From Bacteroidales bacterium (GTDB taxonomy: Bacteria; Bacteroidota; Bacteroidia; Bacteroidales; F082), in NCBI GenBank assembly GCA_017537965.1, contig JAFYJV010000002.1, positions 1 through 40,520 of the forward strand: DNA of 40,520 nucleotides, read 5' to 3'. The translations under genes and the position numbers were made by a program. Below the pieces are notes generated by a model that saw nothing but the letters and a program-made list of their open reading frames with translations, had not been told where the DNA came from and searched no databases. Below, piece after piece: positions 32,585 through 38,587 of the stretch (its first letter is position 1; each line of letters begins with the position of its first letter).

Positions 32585-33951
32585 TTTTTCTTGGATTCTT
32601 TTTTGTTTTCCTTTTCGAGGTCTTTGATGAAGTCGTCGTAGGTCTGGTCGGTGTAGTTGATCTTCATCTGGTTCTTGAGGAAGCCGGTCATCTTGACGTC
32701 GGCGAGTTGGTTCTTGACGTTGTTGAGTTGCTCCTCGTTCTTGAGATAGCTATCGACGATCTTGTCGATGCGGCCCTTCATGTCGTCGTCCATGGTGGCA
32801 TAGTCAAGGCCCGGGAAGATCTGGCTGCGCAGGAAAGCCTTCACCTCTTCGTCTTGGATGGCAAGTTCGGGATGGTCTTTCACGATGCTGTCTTCGATGA
32901 GTTGCCAGCGGAGGCCTTTGCTGTAGTTGTCCTCGTAGTTCTTCTCAATGTCCTCGGTGCTGAGCTTGCCTTGGTTGTTCTCGGCGATCCAGCGTTTCAG
33001 GAAGGCGTCGGGCAGGTCGAACGGGGTGTTGTCAACCAGTGCGTCGATCATCTTGGTGAAGAGGATGCGGTCGGTCTCGCTCTCATATTGGCGTTCCATG
33101 TCTTCCTTGACTTGGGCGCGGAAGGCGTCGAGATCCTTGATGTCCTTGTTGGGATAGAGTTTCTTGAAGAACTCTTCGTTGAGTTCGGGCTTTTGCTCGT
33201 GGCGGATGTCGTCGATGATGATGTTATAGTCGCTGGCGGCTGGGGCGTCTTGTCCGAGGAGTTGGCTGACTTTGGCTTCGGAGCCGAGGAAGTTGGCGAA
33301 GTTGACGATCATCTCGGTGCCTGCTTCCTTGCCGATCAGTTTCTTCTTGTTGGTCTTGGTCTTGATGTCGGCCATGTGGAACATCACATAATCCTTTTGG
33401 AATCCGCCTTCCACTTCCTGTCCGTCTTTGGCTTCGCGCACCTTCAGTTCGAGGTCGTCCTCTTCGCCGACGGTCTCGGGATGGGTGATGTCGGGGTTGC
33501 GGCTGAGGAGGTCTTCAAGGGTCTTGTCGATGGCTTGGTCGTCGGCGATGATATGGCTGAAGTCGATGCTTGTCTTGTTGAAGTCAACGGTAATGGCGGG
33601 GCGAAGGGCGGCTTCGAAGAAGAAGTCGAGGGAGTCCTGGGTCTCGAAATCAACGGGCTGTTGATGGTCGGGGTCGCTGAGCGGGTAGCCGATGAGGTCG
33701 AGCTTGTTGTCGAAGATGTAGTTGTTCAAGGTCTCTGACACGAGGGTGTTGAGGACTTCGATGGTGGCTTGCGGGCCGTACATCTTCTTGATCATTCCGA
33801 AGGGCACCATGCCGGGGCGGAAGCCTGGGATGCTGGCTTTCTTCTGGAGTTTGTTAAGTTCTTTCTTGACCTGTGGTTCGTAGTCGGCTTTGGCGACGTT
33901 GATTTGGATGGAGATCAGCTGTTCTCCCTTTTGGACTTGTGTTGTGTTCAT
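32581..33951 (-). CDS. tig: Trigger factor
   Basis: 456 residues. Ribosome-bound chaperone for nascent chains. The N-terminal domain carries the ribosome-docking signature IPGFRPGMVPFGMIKKMYG (standard GFRxGxxP). The middle region (about 150-250), where the FKBP-type prolyl isomerase domain normally lies, is present in length but lacks recognisable FKBP active-site residues, as is usual in Bacteroidota. The C-terminal helical arms follow, ending in a lysine-rich tail ([11 protein letters not shown]). It is the first protein gene of tig-clpP-clpX-DUF4294. Only 37 bp separate it from tRNA-Leu upstream, with no promoter motif or terminator between, so it may share a transcript with the tRNA. Confidence 0.94.
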   Translation of the reverse strand: MNTTQVQKGEQLISIQINVAKADYEPQVKKELNKLQKKASIPGFRPGMVPFGMIKKMYGPQATIEVLNTLVSETLNNYIFDNKLDLIGYPLSDPDHQQPVDFETQDSLDFFFEAALRPAITVDFNKTSIDFSHIIADDQAIDKTLEDLLSRNPDITHPETVGEEDDLELKVREAKDGQEVEGGFQKDYVMFHMADIKTKTNKKKLIGKEAGTEMIVNFANFLGSEAKVSQLLGQDAPAASDYNIIIDDIRHEQKPELNEEFFKKLYPNKDIKDLDAFRAQVKEDMERQYESETDRILFTKMIDALVDNTPFDLPDAFLKRWIAENNQGKLSTEDIEKNYEDNYSKGLRWQLIEDSIVKDHPELAIQDEEVKAFLRSQIFPGLDYATMDDDMKGRIDKIVDSYLKNEEQLNNVKNQLADVKMTGFLKNQMKINYTDQTYDDFIKDLEKENKKESKKK

Positions 33952-33988
33952 TTATGATCTGTTGAGTGATGAATACTTGTTATTGTAG

Positions 33989-34070
33989 TGCGGATGAAGG
34001 GACTCGAACCCTTACCCCTTTCGGAACTAGATCCTAAGTCTAGCGCGTCTACCAATTCCGCCACACCCGC
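33989..34070 (-). tRNA. tRNA-Leu (anticodon UAG)
   Basis: 82 bases. The acceptor arm GCGGGTG/CATCCGC pairs fully, with A as the discriminator base. The anticodon stem is CTAGA/TCTAG with loop CTTAGGA, so the anticodon is TAG. A long variable arm and the T arm AAGGG-TTCGAGT-CCCTT fit a class II tRNA. The CCA end is not encoded. Confidence 0.97.
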
Positions 34071-34082
34071 ACAAATGGGCTG

Positions 34083-34090
34083 CAAAGATA
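34083..34090 (-). promoter_or_regulatory. Predicted -7 box of tRNA-Leu
   Basis: TATCTTTG on the minus strand, 12 bases before the tRNA 5' end. The -33 position falls in the upstream terminator hairpin and T run; no TTTG is there. It may also drive tig. Confidence 0.5.
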
Positions 34091-34097
34091 TAAAAAA

Positions 34098-34135
34098 AAC
34101 AGAAAAAAGAACGGCGCGCCGTTCTTTTTTCTGTT
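34098..34135 (-). terminator. Terminator of tRNA-His: 38-bp perfect palindrome
   Basis: Every base from 34098 to 34135 pairs with its mirror partner, with ACGGCGCGCCGT at the centre. On the minus strand it is followed directly by a T run. It starts 4 bases after the tRNA-His 3' end, a typical intrinsic terminator place. Confidence 0.85.
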
Positions 34136-34138
34136 GAG

Positions 34139-34213
34139 GGTGGAATGTGGGATTCGAACCCACGACCCACGGAACCACAATCCGGTACTCTAACCAACTG
34201 AGCTAAATCCACC
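34139..34213 (-). tRNA. tRNA-His (anticodon GUG)
   Basis: 75 bases including the extra 5' G (G-1) opposite C73, the mark of tRNA-His. The anticodon loop TTGTGGT gives GTG. The T arm GTGGG-TTCGAAT-CCCAC is perfect. Two stem positions do not pair: U6-U67 in the acceptor arm and C27-U43 in the anticodon arm. The CCA end is not encoded. Confidence 0.93.
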
Positions 34214-34229
34214 ATCTGGTTTGCGGCTG

Positions 34230-34259
34230 CAAAGTTACATCTTTTTTCAAAATCCGCAA
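34230..34259 (-). promoter_or_regulatory. Predicted promoter of tRNA-His
   Basis: TTG (34259-34257), a 19-base spacer, TAACTTTG (34237-34230), then 16 bases to the tRNA. Good match to the Bacteroidota consensus. Confidence 0.65.
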
Positions 34260-34278
34260 GTGTTTTTTAAAAAAAACT

Positions 34279-34286
34279 TATCTTTG
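34279..34286 (+). promoter_or_regulatory. Predicted -7 box of the OppC-like permease gene
   Basis: TATCTTTG ends four bases before ATG 34291, so the transcript would start at about the A of the ATG. No -33 TTTG is seen. Confidence 0.5.
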
Positions 34287-34290
34287 CAAC

Positions 34291-35379
34291 ATGAGAGCGA
34301 AGAGAGACCTCCAGTCGCCAAGTGCGTTGTCGTGGCAAAAGTTCCGGCGTAACAAGCTGGGCATGACGGCGTTGGCGTTCATCGTCATGGTGGCCTTGCT
34401 GGCACTCTTCGCCTATTACATTATCCCCGACCCAACACCCCATGCCAACCGTCAGCTCTTGGAGTTGAGCACCCGAAAGCCCGGCTTCGAAGTCGATATG
34501 TTGGTGCTTCCGAAGGAAAACCCTCCTGCGAAGGTGGGCTTCCTGGAAAGGCTTCTCTATGGCCGACCCGACGACTGCACCTATTTGCCTTACGACAGCC
34601 TTCAGGTCTTCGCCGACCACACCTTGGTCTATCTGTTCAATCCCGAACAGGGCGGCAGCGTGCGGGTTCAGGAGATCCCCAACAGCGAGATCGCTGGCAC
34701 ACGGCATCAGAAGTTCCTGCTGGGTACCGACCAGTTTGGACGTGACTTCCTGAGCCGTCTGGTGTTGGGAAGCCGCATCAGCCTATTGGTAGGCTTTATC
34801 GCCGTCTCGCTCAGCTTGCTCATAGGTATCCTCATCGGCAGTCTGGGCGGCTTCTTCAGGGGAAAGGTTGACGACGTGGTGGTTTGGCTGATCAACGTGG
34901 TGTGGTCGATCCCGACGCTGCTTTTGGTCATCGCCATCACTTTCGCCTTGGGCAAAGGCATTGCACAGGTCTTCATCGCCGTGGGACTCACCATGTGGGT
35001 GGAGGTGGCACGCATCGTCCGTGGACAGATCTTCTCGGTGCGCGAGATGACCTACGTTGAGGCTGGCAAGGCCTTGGGATTTCGCAATATCCGTGTCATC
35101 TTGCGGCATATCCTGCCCAATATCGTCAATCCCATCATCGTGGTATCCGCTTCCAACTTCGCCTCGGCCATCCTATTGGAAGCTGGCTTGAGTTTCCTCG
35201 GTATCGGGGTGCAGCCGCCCATGCCTTCGTGGGGCAGCATGATCAAGGAGAACTACGCCTTCATCATCCTCGACGCCGCCTATCTTGCCATCCTGCCTGG
35301 CATCGCCATCATGTTGCTGGTGCTGGCATTCATGCTGGTGGGGAACGCCCTTCGCAGCGCTATTGACAATAAGAGTTAG
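34291..35379 (+). CDS. ABC transporter permease, OppC/DppC type
   Basis: 362 residues. Inner-membrane permease of the peptide/nickel class. The N-terminal SPSALSWQKFRRNKLGMTALAF fits the OppC_N segment. After the first helix (about 24-44) comes a long periplasmic stretch to about 145, then FLLGTDQFGRDFLSRLVLGSRISLLVGF, helices at about 160-345 and the EAA loop (YVEAGKALGFRNIRVILRHILPNIVNPI) that docks the ATPase. The periplasmic stretch is longer than in E. coli OppC. No OppB, ATPase or binding protein gene is nearby, so its partners must lie elsewhere. The stop codon falls in the first unit of a heptad array. Confidence 0.93.
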   Translation: MRAKRDLQSPSALSWQKFRRNKLGMTALAFIVMVALLALFAYYIIPDPTPHANRQLLELSTRKPGFEVDMLVLPKENPPAKVGFLERLLYGRPDDCTYLPYDSLQVFADHTLVYLFNPEQGGSVRVQEIPNSEIAGTRHQKFLLGTDQFGRDFLSRLVLGSRISLLVGFIAVSLSLLIGILIGSLGGFFRGKVDDVVVWLINVVWSIPTLLLVIAITFALGKGIAQVFIAVGLTMWVEVARIVRGQIFSVREMTYVEAGKALGFRNIRVILRHILPNIVNPIIVVSASNFASAILLEAGLSFLGIGVQPPMPSWGSMIKENYAFIILDAAYLAILPGIAIMLLVLAFMLVGNALRSAIDNKS

Positions 35380-35402
35380 GAATGAGGAATGAGAAATGAG
35401 GA
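35375..35402 (+). repeat. Heptad array, 4 units
   Basis: Units GTTAGGA, ATGAGGA, ATGAGAA, ATGAGGA. The first unit contains the permease stop codon TAG. The array ends 8 bases before the ruvX -7 box, covering its -33 position. Confidence 0.75.
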
Positions 35403-35410
35403 ATTTTTAT

Positions 35411-35418
35411 TACCTTTG
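35411..35418 (+). promoter_or_regulatory. Predicted -7 box of ruvX
   Basis: TACCTTTG, 18 bases before ATG 35437. The -33 position lies in the heptad array, without TTTG. Confidence 0.45.
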
Positions 35419-35436
35419 CGGCCTTAAATTAGGAAT

Positions 35437-35853
35437 ATGGCAAGGATCATGGCAATCGACTTGGGAAGGAAACGCTGCGGCGTGGCTGTCACCGACCCGC
35501 TTCAGATCATCGCCAACGGCCTGACTACCGTCGAGAGCGGCAAGCTGGCCGATTGGGTGGTGGACTATGTGCGGAACGAAGAGGTGGAGATGATCGTCAT
35601 CGGCGAGCCGAAGGACATGCACAACAACCCTTCTGACTGCGCGCAATTCATCGAACCCATCGTGAACCGGCTCCGTAAGCTGCTTCCCAACATGAAGATC
35701 GTGCGTTACGACGAAAGGTTTACCTCGGTGATGGCGCATCAAACCATGATCGATGCGGGACTGAAAAAGAAACAACGGCAGGACAAGGCCTTGGTGGATA
35801 CCATCGCGGCCACCATCCTCCTGCAATCCTACATGAATACTTCTAACTTCTGA
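35437..35853 (+). CDS. ruvX: Holliday junction resolvase-like protein RuvX (YqgF)
   Basis: 138 residues. RNase H-fold nuclease linked to pre-16S rRNA 5' processing in E. coli and to junction resolution. The N-terminal catalytic stretch MAIDLGRKRCGVAVTD has the first Asp, VIGEP comes next, then RYDERFTSVMAHQ and a final DTIAATILLQSYM with the C-terminal Asp. Length is typical. The last codons (TSNF and stop) lie inside a heptad array. It leads the ruvX-def-TPR string. Confidence 0.95.
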   Translation: MARIMAIDLGRKRCGVAVTDPLQIIANGLTTVESGKLADWVVDYVRNEEVEMIVIGEPKDMHNNPSDCAQFIEPIVNRLRKLLPNMKIVRYDERFTSVMAHQTMIDAGLKKKQRQDKALVDTIAATILLQSYMNTSNF

Positions 35854-35873
35854 CTTCTAAATTCTAACTTCTA
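35839..35873 (-). repeat. Heptad array, 5 units, reverse orientation
   Basis: On the plus strand the units are ACTTCTA, ACTTCTG, ACTTCTA, AATTCTA, ACTTCTA; on the minus strand they read TAGAAGT-like. The array encodes the end of ruvX, holds its stop codon and ends 5 bases before def. It is the only array in the opposite orientation. Confidence 0.85.
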
Positions 35874-35878
35874 AAACA

Positions 35879-36445
35879 ATGATTCTTCCAATCGTAGCAT
35901 ACGGCCATCCGACCTTGAAGGCGATAGCCAAGGACATCGACAAGGACTACCCTGAGCTGGAGAAGCTGCTTGCCGACATGTGGGAGACGTTGGCGCACTC
36001 CGAGGGTGTGGGCTTGGCGGCTCCTCAAGTGAACAAGTCGATACGGCTGTTTTTGGTGGACGCCGATCCTTTTTATCCCGACTACCCTGACGCCAAAGGC
36101 TTCAAGCAGGTCTTTATCAACGCCAGGCTGATCGACACCTTCGGCGAGGAAGTGCCGTTCAAGGAGGGCTGCCTGAGCCTTCCCGGCATCTTCGAGGAGG
36201 TGATGCGTCAAGACGGCATCCGCATCAAGTATCTTGACGAGAACTTCGTGGAGCACGAGGAGGAGTTTACGGGCATCAAGTCGAGGATCATCCAGCACGA
36301 GTACGACCATCTGGAAGGCCATGTGCATGTGGATCGTATCGCGCCGATGCGCAAATTCCTGCTTCAAGGCAAGTTGCGCGACATCTCGGAAGGGAAGTGC
36401 GATGCGGATTATAGGATGATTTTTCCTAAGAAGAAGAGAAGATAG
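35879..36445 (+). CDS. def: Peptide deformylase
   Basis: 188 residues. Removes the formyl group from the N-terminal methionine of new proteins. All three metal-site motifs are present: GVGLAAPQV, EGCLSLP with the metal-binding Cys, and QHEYDHLEG with both His ligands and the catalytic Glu. The lysine-rich end (FPKKKRR) is usual in Bacteroidota. Starts 26 bp after ruvX, and the gap between them is taken up by the array. The stop codon TAG is the first triplet of the next array. Confidence 0.97.
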   Translation: MILPIVAYGHPTLKAIAKDIDKDYPELEKLLADMWETLAHSEGVGLAAPQVNKSIRLFLVDADPFYPDYPDAKGFKQVFINARLIDTFGEEVPFKEGCLSLPGIFEEVMRQDGIRIKYLDENFVEHEEEFTGIKSRIIQHEYDHLEGHVHVDRIAPMRKFLLQGKLRDISEGKCDADYRMIFPKKKRR

Positions 36446-36470
36446 AAGTAAGAAGTAAGAAGTAAGAATG
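36443..36470 (+). repeat. Heptad array, 4 units
   Basis: Units TAGAAGT, AAGAAGT, AAGAAGT, AAGAATG. It begins exactly at the def stop codon TAG (36443-36445). Confidence 0.85.
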
Positions 36471-36500
36471 TTTAAGGCCCCTTTTAAACTATAAGAACAA

Positions 36501-37037
36501 ATGAAAAAGACTGTATTAATAGCGGTAATGATGCTTCTTGCGATAGCGGGATGCAACCGAAACACGAAAGTGACAGAAAACGATGTGAAAAAGGCCGAGG
36601 ACGCCTTGTTCAGCGAGAGTGGGATGGCCAACGAAGAGGCCGTGCCGAATGCCATAGAGACGTTCAGCAAGTATGCCGAAGAAAACCCCGAGGCTGCCAA
36701 CGCCCCCGAGTATCTGTTCAAGGCATTGGAAGTGTCGGTGAACACCAAGCAGGATCCCCAACAGTCCATCGACTTCTGCAACCGGCTGGTGACGACCTAT
36801 CCTCAGTTCGACAAGAATCCCGTGGCGCTTTTTATGCTGGCCACCTTCGTGTATGACGAACAGCTGCACGACCTCGACAAGGCGCGTGCAGCCTATCAGC
36901 AGGTGATCGATCAATATCCTGACAGCCCGTTCGCCAACGACGCCTCCATTGCTATCACGCAACTTGGAATGACTCCAGAGGAGTTGATCAAGATGTTTGA
37001 AAGTAATGAGAAGTCAGAAGACAGAAGTCAGGAGTAA
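36501..37037 (+). CDS. Tetratricopeptide-repeat lipoprotein
   Basis: 178 residues. Lipobox MKKTVLIAVMMLLAIAGC with Cys18 lipidated. The mature part is helical with two to three TPR units (about 45-165): ETFSKYAEENPEAANAPEYLFKALEVSV and LDKARAAYQQVIDQYPDSPFANDASIAI, like YfgC/BamD-type repeats. It probably stands in the envelope and binds protein partners; no partner is known. The last ten residues (NEKSEDRSQE) are encoded by a heptad array, so the natural C-terminus likely ended near LIKMFES. Convergent with metK. Confidence 0.85.
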   Translation: MKKTVLIAVMMLLAIAGCNRNTKVTENDVKKAEDALFSESGMANEEAVPNAIETFSKYAEENPEAANAPEYLFKALEVSVNTKQDPQQSIDFCNRLVTTYPQFDKNPVALFMLATFVYDEQLHDLDKARAAYQQVIDQYPDSPFANDASIAITQLGMTPEELIKMFESNEKSEDRSQE

Positions 37038-37062
37038 GAAGTAAGAAGTAAGAAGTAAGAAG
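37007..37062 (+). repeat. Heptad array, 8 units (longest)
   Basis: Eight 7-base units in perfect register, from TGAGAAG and TCAGAAG to four exact copies of TAAGAAG (37035-37062). The first four encode the end of the TPR lipoprotein; the TAA of the fifth is its stop codon. It ends 18 bases before the metK stop. Confidence 0.9.
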
Positions 37063-37079
37063 GCGCTTCATTCAGGCTT

Positions 37080-38405
37080 CTAAATGCTGAATTCTTTCCT
37101 AAGGTCCTCCACCAGATCAAGTTTTTCCCAACCGAAGAACTCCACGTTCTTGTAGGTCTTTTTGTCTTTGGAGAAGGTCTCCTTATCCTTGTAGAAGACT
37201 TCGACGGGCTTGACTTCGGGTTGGCGACCGAAGTGGCCGTAGGAAGCCGTCTCCTCGAAGATGGGGTTGGTGAGGCCGAAGCGTTTCACGATGGCGTATG
37301 GTCGCAGATCCACCATGTTGCGGATCTTCTCGGCGATGGCTGCATCGCTGAGGATCTTGCCATGGCTGTCTTTGGCGTGCCCGGTGCCTTCGGTGTTGAC
37401 ATAAAAGCCCACTGGTTCGGCGATGCCGATGGCGTAGGCGATCTGCACCAGGGCCTGGTCGCAGAGGCCGGCAGCCACCATGTTCTTGGCAATATGGCGT
37501 GCGGCGTAGGCTGCCGAGCGGTCCACCTTCGAGCTGTCCTTGCCCGAGAAGGCGCCGCCGCCGTGGGCACCACGACCGCCGTAGGTATCGACGATGATCT
37601 TGCGACCCGTGACACCGGTGTCGCCGTGGGGACCGCCGATGACGAACTTGCCCGTCGGGTTGACGAAGATCTTCATGTCTTGGTCGAAGAGCTTGCGGAG
37701 CTTGGCCGGCAGTTTGCGCTTCACCCTCGGGATGAGGATGTTGAGCACGTCGGCCTCGATCTTATCGACCATGCGCTCGTCGGCCTCGCGCTGGGCCTCT
37801 TCGCTGTCATCGGCAGGACGGATGAAATCGTCGTGTTGGGTGCTGATGACGATGGTGTCGATTCTCAAGGGTTTCCAGCCGTTTTCGTATTCCACCGTGA
37901 CCTGCGACTTGGCGTCGGGGCGGAGGTATTTCATCTGCTTGCCTTGGCGGCGGATAGCGGCGAGTTCCTTCAAGAGGAGATGCGCCAAGTCGATGGTCAA
38001 AGGCATATAATTCTCGGTCTCGTTGGTGGCGAAGCCGAACATCATGCCTTGGTCACCGGCGCCCTGTTCCTCGGGCTTTTCGCGGCCCACGCCCATGTAA
38101 ATGTCATTCGACTGGCCGTGGAGGGCGGAGAGGACACCGCAGGATTGGGCGTCGAATTGGTACTCTGACTTGTTATAGCCGATTTTGTCGATCACGCGAC
38201 GGGCGATGTCCTGAATCTCGACGTAGGAGTTGGTGCGGATCTCGCCGGCAACGACAACGAGGCCGGTAGTGACAAGCGTTTCACAAGCCACCTTTGAAGA
38301 GGGATCGTAACGGAGTATCTCATCCAATACGGCATCCGATATTTGATCGGAAACTTTGTCGGGATGGCCTTCAGAGACCGATTCCGAAGTAAAAAAATAA
38401 CCCAT
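37080..38405 (-). CDS. metK: S-adenosylmethionine synthetase
   Basis: 441 residues, longer than the 384 of E. coli but normal for Bacteroidales. Makes S-adenosylmethionine from methionine and ATP. The N-terminal [18 protein letters not shown] has the catalytic His, [12 protein letters not shown] is the ATP-binding hexapeptide region, and [28 protein letters not shown] carries the phosphate-binding [12 protein letters not shown] 38405 follows a 128-base leader that holds a SAM-II-like aptamer, so the enzyme is likely switched off by its own product. Convergent with the TPR gene. Confidence 0.98.
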   Translation of the reverse strand: MGYFFTSESVSEGHPDKVSDQISDAVLDEILRYDPSSKVACETLVTTGLVVVAGEIRTNSYVEIQDIARRVIDKIGYNKSEYQFDAQSCGVLSALHGQSNDIYMGVGREKPEEQGAGDQGMMFGFATNETENYMPLTIDLAHLLLKELAAIRRQGKQMKYLRPDAKSQVTVEYENGWKPLRIDTIVISTQHDDFIRPADDSEEAQREADERMVDKIEADVLNILIPRVKRKLPAKLRKLFDQDMKIFVNPTGKFVIGGPHGDTGVTGRKIIVDTYGGRGAHGGGAFSGKDSSKVDRSAAYAARHIAKNMVAAGLCDQALVQIAYAIGIAEPVGFYVNTEGTGHAKDSHGKILSDAAIAEKIRNMVDLRPYAIVKRFGLTNPIFEETASYGHFGRQPEVKPVEVFYKDKETFSKDKKTYKNVEFFGWEKLDLVEDLRKEFSI

Positions 38406-38477
38406 AACAAATTGATTATTAGTTAGTTAATAAATAATTTGTGTGGGAAGTCGTTGACTGAAAGGGAAGGAAAAAGC

Positions 38478-38528
38478 ATTGGTTTAGCATTTTTTCTTGT
38501 GGTTGCAATCAAAACAAATCTTTCCACG
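38478..38528 (-). ncRNA. Candidate SAM-II riboswitch in the metK leader
   Basis: On the minus strand a 4-bp P1 stem (GTGG at 38527-38524, CCAC at 38502-38499) encloses a loop with GATTT (38520-38516) and ATTGCAA (38509-38503). After P1 comes an A-rich stretch and ATGCTAAA (38490-38483). Recalled from memory, the SAM-II aptamer from the Sargasso Sea metX leader has GAUUU, then AUUGCAA before the P1 3' strand, then AAAUG, GCUAAA, in the same order and with the same loop length. The predicted start of transcription lies about 6 bases before the aptamer. The gene controlled makes the ligand. Pseudoknot pairing is less clear: CCAA replaces the usual GG after CUAAA. Confidence 0.7.
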
Positions 38529-38538
38529 TTTTGCGCTG

Positions 38539-38546
38539 CAAAGGTA
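38539..38546 (-). promoter_or_regulatory. Predicted -7 box of metK
   Basis: TACCTTTG on the minus strand. The start point would be near 38534, just before the riboswitch. The -33 position lies inside the hairpin 38549-38587 and holds no TTTG. Confidence 0.5.
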
Positions 38547-38548
38547 CG

Positions 38549-38587
38549 AATAATTTTGGACGCGGCATCGCCGCTTCCAAAATTATT
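38549..38587 (-). terminator. Long hairpin between the ABC ATPase gene and metK
   Basis: Outer arms of 12 bp (AATAATTTTGGA at 38549-38560 and complement at 38576-38587), one mismatch, then inner arms GCGGC/GCCGC with a 3-base loop. It overlaps the stop codon of the ABC ATPase gene and lies 2 bases from the metK -7 box. There is no clear T run behind it on the minus strand. Confidence 0.65.

Noticed and set aside
37007-37062. CRISPR or minisatellite reading of the heptad arrays
   Set aside because: Units are 7 bp without spacers, degenerate, and no cas gene is present.
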